Part shown: positions 57,390 through 64,000 of the stretch, piece after piece
How the letters are laid out: each line of letters starts with the position of its first letter
Position numbering within the stretch: position 1 is the stretch's first letter
Source of the DNA: Ephydatia muelleri
Taxonomy: Eukaryota > Porifera > Demospongiae > Spongillida > Spongillidae
Reading direction: 5' to 3'
Assembly (NCBI GenBank): GCA_013339895.1
Contig: JABACO010000020.1
Location: forward strand, 2,518,868 to 2,582,867
Length of the DNA stretch: 64,000 nt
Position numbers and translations under genes: made by a program
The notes under the pieces: generated by a model
Seen by the model: only the letters and a program-made list of their open reading frames with translations
Databases searched by the model: none
What the model was told of the DNA's origin: nothing

Positions 57390-58482
57390 AGACAAGTGAT
57401 TACACGTAAATACCTGAGCAGTGGCATCTTGCATGGCCATGCACTCTGCCAGGCTAGAGAAGAAGCTATGACTCTCCACGAGTAATATCCTGTGAACAAA
57501 AGCCTGTTTCCATGATTACACACCTGCATGTCCCTCACTCCTACACGTCTCCACATCAACACTCACCCCACATACTCCCCCTATACCTACACACCTGCTG
57601 TGCCTTGGGATCATCAAGGTGGACCAGATAAGATCCTCTCAGACAGTGTCAATGACGCCCAAGCCTGAATGAGACAGGAAAATAACAAAATGTTCTTATG
57701 ACTCTCTTCCAAACATACAACCCATTCCACAACCCCATGACCTAATTCAATGCAGAAGTATCCCAACCCTGTGTCGCTTAATCTACAGCTCTCCCTTGCT
57801 CATATGCACCTAAGTTATATAAATGCATATTCTGAGTGGGGTATGCGATAATTCAAATACCCACTTTCTGATAGAGTGCAGCTGAATGTGTTAGCCATCT
57901 CTTTACATCTGACGACGGCCTTGAGAATGTCTTTGCCCAAAAATGAGCAGTACCTATATAGATATAGTTCGTAACAATCTTACTTTCAAGACAGCACCCC
58001 GCAACATCTCAGCACACCAAGACAAATGCACGTAACTGCATGCGACGAAACAAGCTTTAATATTGCGTGCCATGCCACTCTATGCCTCACACATAACCAC
58101 AAATTAGCACTAACAAATCCCTTAGTAATGAATATCTAATCACCTCTACAACACAAAAACAACTTTGCTCCAAAAGAGAGGGAGCTAGGGTTGGTAACTG
58201 ATGCTGCATCATTCTTCAACTTAGTGAGATCCATGGTGAGCCTCCTCTCCTGATCCTTTGCATATTCTTTGCCAAGCACTCCTACGTACTATTCTCCACT
58301 AGCAATGGAATCATCGCTTCATTGCAAGTAGAGGGTTCCTCAGGAGATGCAGTAGTCATAGCGCTCGTGCACAGTAGTAGCTGCCTCTTTTCAAGAGGCT
58401 GCGGCTGCTGTTGATTCATTGCGACTGCTGCAGTCTTTATTTTGCACGAATCGAAATCATAGTGTCGCCTTACATTATCCAT
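57390..58482 (-). CDS. unrecognised multi-exon gene, minus strand
   Basis: Several minus-strand stretches look like exons flanked by splice signals. About 58482-58280 could be a first exon (MDNVRRHYDFDSCKIKTAAV). About 58270-58150 encodes KEYAKDQERRLTMDLTKLKN and SLSFGAKL. About 57955-57865 encodes CSFLGKDILKAVVRCKEMAN. About 57490-57412 encodes ILLVESHSFFSSLAECMAMQ between a CAG acceptor and a GTATTT donor. The pieces are helical and coherent in style, which suggests a cytosolic helical protein. I could not join them all in frame and do not recognise the family. Coordinates are approximate and the call is tentative. Confidence 0.35.
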
Positions 58483-58816
58483 TTGATTACTTTTTAAGTA
58501 CATGCCACACCTTTCACAATCTATTGCTAACCAAATTATGAACTACGGCGAGGGTTAAATGTTTTATCCATCGCTGACTTTGTTGGAGGTGTCTAGCGAT
58601 TACATTGGTGCCCTAGTCAGGTCCTTTGACTGGGAAATACATTCGCTCTACTCCCATGTAAATCTGACACGAAACAAAAAAATTGCCAAAACAAGTGAGT
58701 GTTTAAAAATGCAATCTTCGTAAGGGCTACGCTCCCTTTTAAAACTCACTCGTAACTTTTTTCCCTTCTGCCAGATTTCTTCAAATTGGATGAAAGGGTT
58801 CTCGTACTGATGTTCT

Positions 58817-58818
<2 letters not shown>

Positions 58819-58861
<43 letters not shown>
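58819..58861 (+). repeat. poly-C run, about 42 bases
   Basis: An uninterrupted C homopolymer just upstream of the helicase-like fragment. Its exact length is probably unreliable. Confidence 0.9.
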
Positions 58862-58862
<1 letters not shown>

Positions 58863-58927
58863 ACCCACGTAATAAATGAGATGTGCTACCGTCGGAGTGT
58901 TGACGGAACTATTAATTTGTCACGATA

Positions 58928-59700
58928 TTGCGAGAGCAATCTCGGCGGCTTCCCCCGCGAACTACGCAAAGGGTTGCGGTGTCTAGTTTCCTGAAGGACA
59001 AAGACGTCTTTGTTTGTCTTCCCACTGGAAGTGGAAAGTCACTGTGCTATTGCCTGCTTCCCTACGCGTTCGATACTCTCAGAGGCGGAAACAGAGCAGT
59101 GTGCAATATACAAGGCTGCATACGGTATCCTGTCGCGCCGTGGTGGTACTAGTGGTTAGCCCGCTTATCTCTCTCATGAAAGATCAGGTGAGAGCTATGA
59201 CAGAGAAGAATATGACCACGGTATATGGTGGTGATGAAGACGCACACAGCGAAATTTTCTTATAGGCAGACCTGCACGCACGTGATAGCATAGATAGTTT
59301 AGAGATGGATTGGAAGCACGGTTAATTGTCACGAATTATCACCTACACTCTGTGATCTGCTGTAAGCGCTGTATGTTCGCGCGTGTACTGAGCAGATTCT
59401 TCAGATGCTATCTATGGCTGAGGCTACGGAGGCAATATATGACAAAACCCGACGAAATACTGAAAAGTGCTGTTGAAAACGTGTTTAGCTGATGATGGCT
59501 TTAAGATTCAGACTCCATCGTCGAGAAGCGCTGTTGAGGACGCTCGGAAAACTCTTACAGTGGTTTTCATTGCCTCAGTAAGGAGGTCTTCTACGAGTTT
59601 GCAGAGAAGTTGGTATCTGATGTTGATAGATATTTTGATCCACCTAAGAAAGTAAGGAAACGCGGTAGTAGTATGTTGCAAGGAAGGCGCGAAGCTATGT
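58928..59700 (+). pseudogene. RecQ-like DEAD-box helicase fragment
   Basis: The first frame encodes REQSRRLPPRTTQRVAVSSF, then FVCLPTGSGKSLCYCLLPYA, the Walker A motif as in RecQ helicases. A frameshift near 59140 leads into VLVVSPLISLMKDQVRAM, motif Ia. Further on, FLYEFAEKL-like and VSDVDRYFDPPKKVRKRG stretches occur in other frames. The DEAH/DEAD box and the C-terminal RecQ domains were not found. It is a broken N-terminal part of a helicase, either a decayed gene copy or transposon cargo. Confidence 0.65.
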
Positions 59701-60573
59701 GGAGCTCATCTATGCCCATAGTACCTGTACCTGTATACATTTGTTTAAATAGGAGTTACATACCTACCCTTCTACTTCATACCTCTATTTCTATTCTCTG
59801 AGTTGATGGACAAGGATGAAGTGCTTGACGTGGGAAAATTGTATATAAATCACAAAAATCGGCGCTGTTTGAGGCAGTGTCTTTAGAAAACCAAGTACTA
59901 TTTTCAAACAAACGAAAAAAGTCCCTCCTGTAGCATTCACTGAACACTTAGGATTCGTTCATAGAATTACAAAACCACTTAGGATGGCTCGTAAAAACAG
60001 GTACATGCACGAAGTATACCAATTTATGCCCTCATACTATATGACGGACGATCGGATGAAGATAAAACAAAACCCCTCCTTGCAAAATGACCTCTATAAG
60101 CATAGAAAACATAATAAACCTTTGGAGACTCACCCGTTTCTCACAAAAGGTACATAAGCACGCGAGAGTGGCGGTACGCAGCGCGCGTTGTACAAATTGT
60201 GGCTATTTTAAGGTCAATACCTTACAGAACGCTTACCTTTCAAATAGGCGATGAAAAATGTCCACCAAAAATCAGTGTGGCACGCTTTGACGACTTTTGC
60301 CTCGATTTGCCCTCTAGAAAGATGTGATTCGCGCGATCACGGAGTGCGTGCAGTCTTAATGGCTCACGTGATGCGCTTCCAATCCATCTCTCAACTATCT
60401 ATGGTGACAGTATCAACCTGCCGATTCAATACCGAGAATTTTACAACCCATTTCATACAAAACAGTTAGGACGTCTTCGTTTGCTTTGTTACGAAGAGAC
60501 TGCTTTCGCGATGCCCCGAGTTTGACGGTGCAAAGTACGCACAGCCACTCACAACTAGAAGTTTAAGAAACGA

Positions 60574-60612
<39 letters not shown>

Positions 60613-60768
60613 CTTTGCGGGCACTACCTCTGGGCACTGATTACATTGTTGTCAGACATAGTCGATAATTACATTCCTGCTTGCACACATTTTTTAAGTC
60701 GCGGCACACGAGACTACTTTAAATGGTGCAATTAAATTTGTGGTTTCCGATCTGGGCTAGACGGCAAT
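59701..60768. repeat. intergenic region with poly-G run
   Basis: No supported gene. A G homopolymer of about 35 bases lies at about 60577-60611. The promoter of the phospholipase gene should lie just before 60769, but no motif is evident. Confidence 0.4.
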
Positions 60769-63546
60769 ATGGAAGAGTTAACCTCAGGTAAGACTGTTGG
60801 CGTGTTGATTTGGTCTCCGCATTATATATTTAATCTGAGTGAGACTTCGCGATTGCAATGATAGGCTGCACATCTAGGGCGTGTTAAAACGATGTAACAT
60901 ACTTGCGAAAGAGGAAATGAAAGAGCGAACATTGCACGTTAAATAACACTCCCAAACAAATGCACCTAATGTGGTCCATGATCTGAAATCGGTCTAGAGG
61001 TAAAAGGCAACCCGCGCCAAAGTTTGTTCACCGAAATTATTCGATCGCGTGGTGATACGCTTACTGCACAAGACCCTTCCGTACGTCCCATCAAATCTGG
61101 AGACCTCAAGAAAACGACAAAATCTAGGAAGAACAACGTTACACTTGGGCCGACAAGAGAAAGACGTTTCCAGCTGACAAGTGTCGCAATCGAGTACCTG
61201 GAGCGCTTTAGCCAGGTGTTGTGGTGTGTGCGCGCCCGCTGGTGTGGATTGATGTAGTTCTATCACTTAATGCAGGTCAAAGTTCGCCGCTCCTTTCCAC
61301 TAACTAGCGTTGAATGTGTGGAGGACGACAAGGACAACACACAAGTATTTCGGTTGGTGTTCCAAAAAACAGTAATGGTGCTGGAGGCGTCCAGTCCAGA
61401 GGATGCTACTGAATGGGTCCAGAAAATCAAAGATGGTGAGTTGCCTGGGTCTGCAGGTTTGGGGCGGGTGTGTGAAGGTTTGATCATGTAACTGCCTTGT
61501 TTACACTGCTTAGTTTGGGCACAGTGGCATGCAACACCAACGCCCACTGACTCCCTACTGTGCACCTCTATGGAAGCAGAGCATGAGGAGGAGCTTACTG
61601 AAAGAGCATCTGCTGCTGAGACTGCAACGAATGACATTAGTACTGTAGTTGAAGATCCATGTGATGACTACTCATCCAGCTATGCACCAGTGGCCGAGGA
61701 CACTCTCAAATACAAGTACCATTGGAGACGAGGTCTGATCAAACGCAGAGTGGTAAGTGGCAGGAAATGGAGTGAGGTAAAACGAATTCTGCCCTGTCAA
61801 CCTACAGCAGCAACAGCCTCCCCGTCTCGAGAGGTTACTAAGCAACAAGCAAACTGGTAACAAATTCAACACTGCCCTCACAATTTTTTTATCAGTTATT
61901 AATACCACAGAAAGCAAAGCATATGAAAAGCTTCACACAGAGTATGCTATGATCAAATATCCTCACAAAAAATGGTCCATACCGCGTGAAAAACTTCTCC
62001 ACATAGACAAGGACAACCTGGTTAGTTCGTACAGTCAGTTAATTAGCATCATTTTTTTTTTGGTTAATTTTCTATAGCACATCATGTGGAGGCGATTAGG
62101 CCTATCTGATTTCCACATGACAAAAACATGTAAGTGACCATTAGACCTTGTGGGTGCTACAAGCCAGTTACTATGGAAACACAGTGCCTCTCCATCGTAT
62201 ATGGGAGATTCGTGAAGGACAGTGCACTAAGTGGTTTCATCATTTTCCATATGAGGAGGTGGATGGTCAGTCATTTTCCCTCATCTTTGAAGAGGAGAAA
62301 CGTAAGTGCATTGCTCTGTGCACATTCCCTGGCTGAGGTCTGGCCACTCCTTAGATGGAGGGCGCTATGTTGGCCTCTCCTCTCTGGACCTCATCTGTGA
62401 CAACCCTGACCACTACAAGGAATGGATTGAAGGGGTGAGTTGCCCATACCATAGGAACACAAGAGAATATCCCTTCTTCTGTAGCTGGTAGCAATGATTT
62501 CAGGCCCACGCCAGTCAGTGTGGAACACTCTCTATCCATCCACTGACCCCTCCATACTGTATCCTCCTTGCTGAAGTCCAGTTTAATGATTTTAATCAAT
62601 AGAGCATCTGCAGTATTCCTGAGCAACTGTAGCTGGTTGAAGCGCTTGTGGACCACCAAACATGACAATCATGAGCTTTCAGAGAGAGCAACTATGGCTT
62701 TGCTGTTAGCAATCCACCCATCCTGTGATGTTGGCCTGGCCAAACAGCTCATCAGGGTTAGCTAAGGATCCCCTGCATTATGTTTTTCCTCTCAAGAAGG
62801 TGCCAACATTTCTTCATTTAGATAGCAAATCTCCATCAATGCAGTTCGACCACTAATTATGGCCACGCCCTCCTATGGGATGGTTTCACTGTGCTCTTTA
62901 ATTTAATGTGTGAGAATGGAAGGGTAAGGGCTGGGGACTAGGTTGACACAGAGAATGAATGCTTCTGTTCATGCTCCCAGTTGCTCCAGATGTTCAAGTC
63001 TTATACCAAGGCTTATCCTACCCTTGGCCTTACTAAGGAAGAGTTTGGAGATTTCCTCATTGAAGAATGCTCAGTACGTAGTCAGTTTAGGTACATAATG
63101 TGGCTGGATGTAATGTCCAGCAATTCTTCTCAAGAAAAAAATACAATTGAAGTACATTCAAGTAGTTTTACCTTACTTGGTCTTGCTTACTACATCCACC
63201 ACCGATGATATATTTCTGCTGACCTTACTTAAAAGTACAAGTCGTTTCTTACTTAAATGCATGTTATATGTTCCAGTGGAGACGAGGTGACTGCACAAGA
63301 ACCACCTTACAAAGGATGATGCGACATCATGACCATAATCACAATTCCTTCAAAAAGTATGCTGCAAAGAACAGACCATTTGAGTTCAACATTGCCATGA
63401 CAAAACCCTTGCTTACGTATGCAGGATTTTTGAGGTGAGGTTCCTTGTCATGTGTGCATTGGGTCGGGTACTATGACCTTCTGTGCAGCTTTTTAAGGAG
63501 CAGTGACAATGCTATTTCTGAGAAGGAAGAAAAGTTGGAGGTAACA

Positions 63547-63623
<77 letters not shown>

Positions 63624-64000
63624 TTCTTGGGTCCATATTTGTGATCAAATCATTCATTGTACATCTCCATACACCATGACAGGATATGGACCAACCTTTG
63701 TCCCACTATTTCATCAATTCAAGCCACAACACATACCTGGAGGGACATCAGTTGAATGGCATATCCAGTTGTGAGGCCTACATTCGTGCCCTTCTCCAGG
63801 GATGTCGCTGCATTGAGATAGACTGCTGGGATGGAGGTAGGTGCATTGAGATAGACTGCTGGGATGGGGGTAAGTGCATTGAGATAGACTGCTGGGATGG
63901 GGGTAGGTGCATTGAGATAGACTGCTGGGATGGAGGTAGGTGCATTGAGATAGACTGCTGGGATGGAGGTAGGTGCATTGAGATTGACTGCTGGGATGGG
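60769..64000 (+). CDS. phosphoinositide phospholipase C, 5' part
   Basis: Exons with frame kept: 60769-60787, 60997-61215, 61276-61435, 61514-61771, 61896-62020, 62088-62129, 62164-62301, 62355-62434, about 62614-62756, 62981-63073, 63277-63434, 63489-63540, 63683-63836 or beyond. A first PH-like fold runs from [14 protein letters not shown] to [12 protein letters not shown]. An acidic linker follows, then a second PH domain of PLC type: [45 protein letters not shown]-hand-like segments ([13 protein letters not shown]) lead to the X domain [20 protein letters not shown] with the catalytic His of SSHNTY, and [12 protein letters not shown]. The enzyme would cleave PIP2 at the plasma membrane to IP3 and diacylglycerol. 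X-domain remainder, Y and C2 lie beyond the window. The subtype (delta/eta-like) is uncertain, and the 61771 and 62614 edges are least certain. Confidence 0.85.
63556..63620 (+). repeat. CA microsatellite in PLC intron
   Basis: About 32 CA units between exons 63489-63540 and 63683-63836. Confidence 0.95.
63805..64000 (+). repeat. 33-bp tandem repeat made of exon end plus donor
   Basis: The unit GTGCATTGAGATAGACTGCT then GGGATGGAGGTAG repeats six times to the window end with a 33-bp period. It is the last 24 or so bases of the X-domain exon (CIEIDCWDG) plus GTAGGT or GTAAGT donors. Since 33 is a multiple of three, the copies are also open in the coding frame. Confidence 0.9.

Noticed and set aside
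63778..63978. Minus-strand frame with an 11-residue Pro/Gln/Ser repeat
   Set aside because: Antisense reading of the 33-bp repeat derived from the PLC exon end.

Overview
The window looks like genomic DNA of an early-branching marine animal, most likely a sponge. Supporting signs are metazoan genes (DNA-PKcs, CYP46-type P450s, phosphoinositide phospholipase C) with many short exons, introns often under 400 bp, very abundant GT/CA microsatellites and long poly-C/poly-G runs, and dense small transposons. The species cannot be fixed from the sequence alone.

Layout. (1) 164-15733 (+) holds the 3' part of a DNA-dependent protein kinase catalytic subunit gene: about 46 exons from the ABCDE-cluster region through FAT, kinase and FATC to the stop codon. 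At least five of its introns use GC instead of GT at the donor. (2) 17021-19200 holds two transposon-type gene fragments: a RING/zinc-finger exon pair resembling the N-terminal part of RAG1, and a zinc-finger fragment of a transposase-like protein. (3) 19200-22470 is filled with MITE-like palindromes. (4) 22471-34629 (+) is a complete 15-exon cytochrome P450 of CYP46 (cholesterol 24-hydroxylase) type. Its 9 kb sixth intron carries a TIR element with C-rich repeats, a hAT element with a perfect 8-bp target duplication nested in another palindromic element, and three pieces of a non-LTR retrotransposon with a C-terminal restriction-like endonuclease. (5) 34630-36984 is intergenic, with two copies of one MITE family and a second hAT-type element with an 8-bp target duplication. 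(6) 36985-50993 (-) is a tail-to-tail inverted paralogue of the P450. It has frameshifts and lacks the heme-ligand cysteine. One intron contains a 9.3 kb minisatellite of about 300 copies of a 31-bp unit, and another contains a 640-bp pure purine tract. (7) 50994-58560 holds two large fold-back elements, one with an arm-specific 70-bp array, a hAT transposase remnant and parts of an unrecognised minus-strand gene. (8) 58928-59700 is a broken RecQ-like helicase fragment. (9) 60769-64000 (+) is the 5' part of a phosphoinositide phospholipase C gene, running off the end in its X domain.

The functional genes point to unrelated house-keeping roles: DNA double-strand-break repair, sterol oxidation and phosphoinositide signalling. 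They do not form an operon-like system. The most interesting points are the RAG1-like RING gene, the giant intronic minisatellite, minisatellites born from an exon end plus its splice donor (seen twice, in different genes), and a phospholipase C with an apparent extra PH domain. No self-contained novel system was identified. Exon edges were placed by eye from reading frame, splice consensus and remembered family alignments, without any search.
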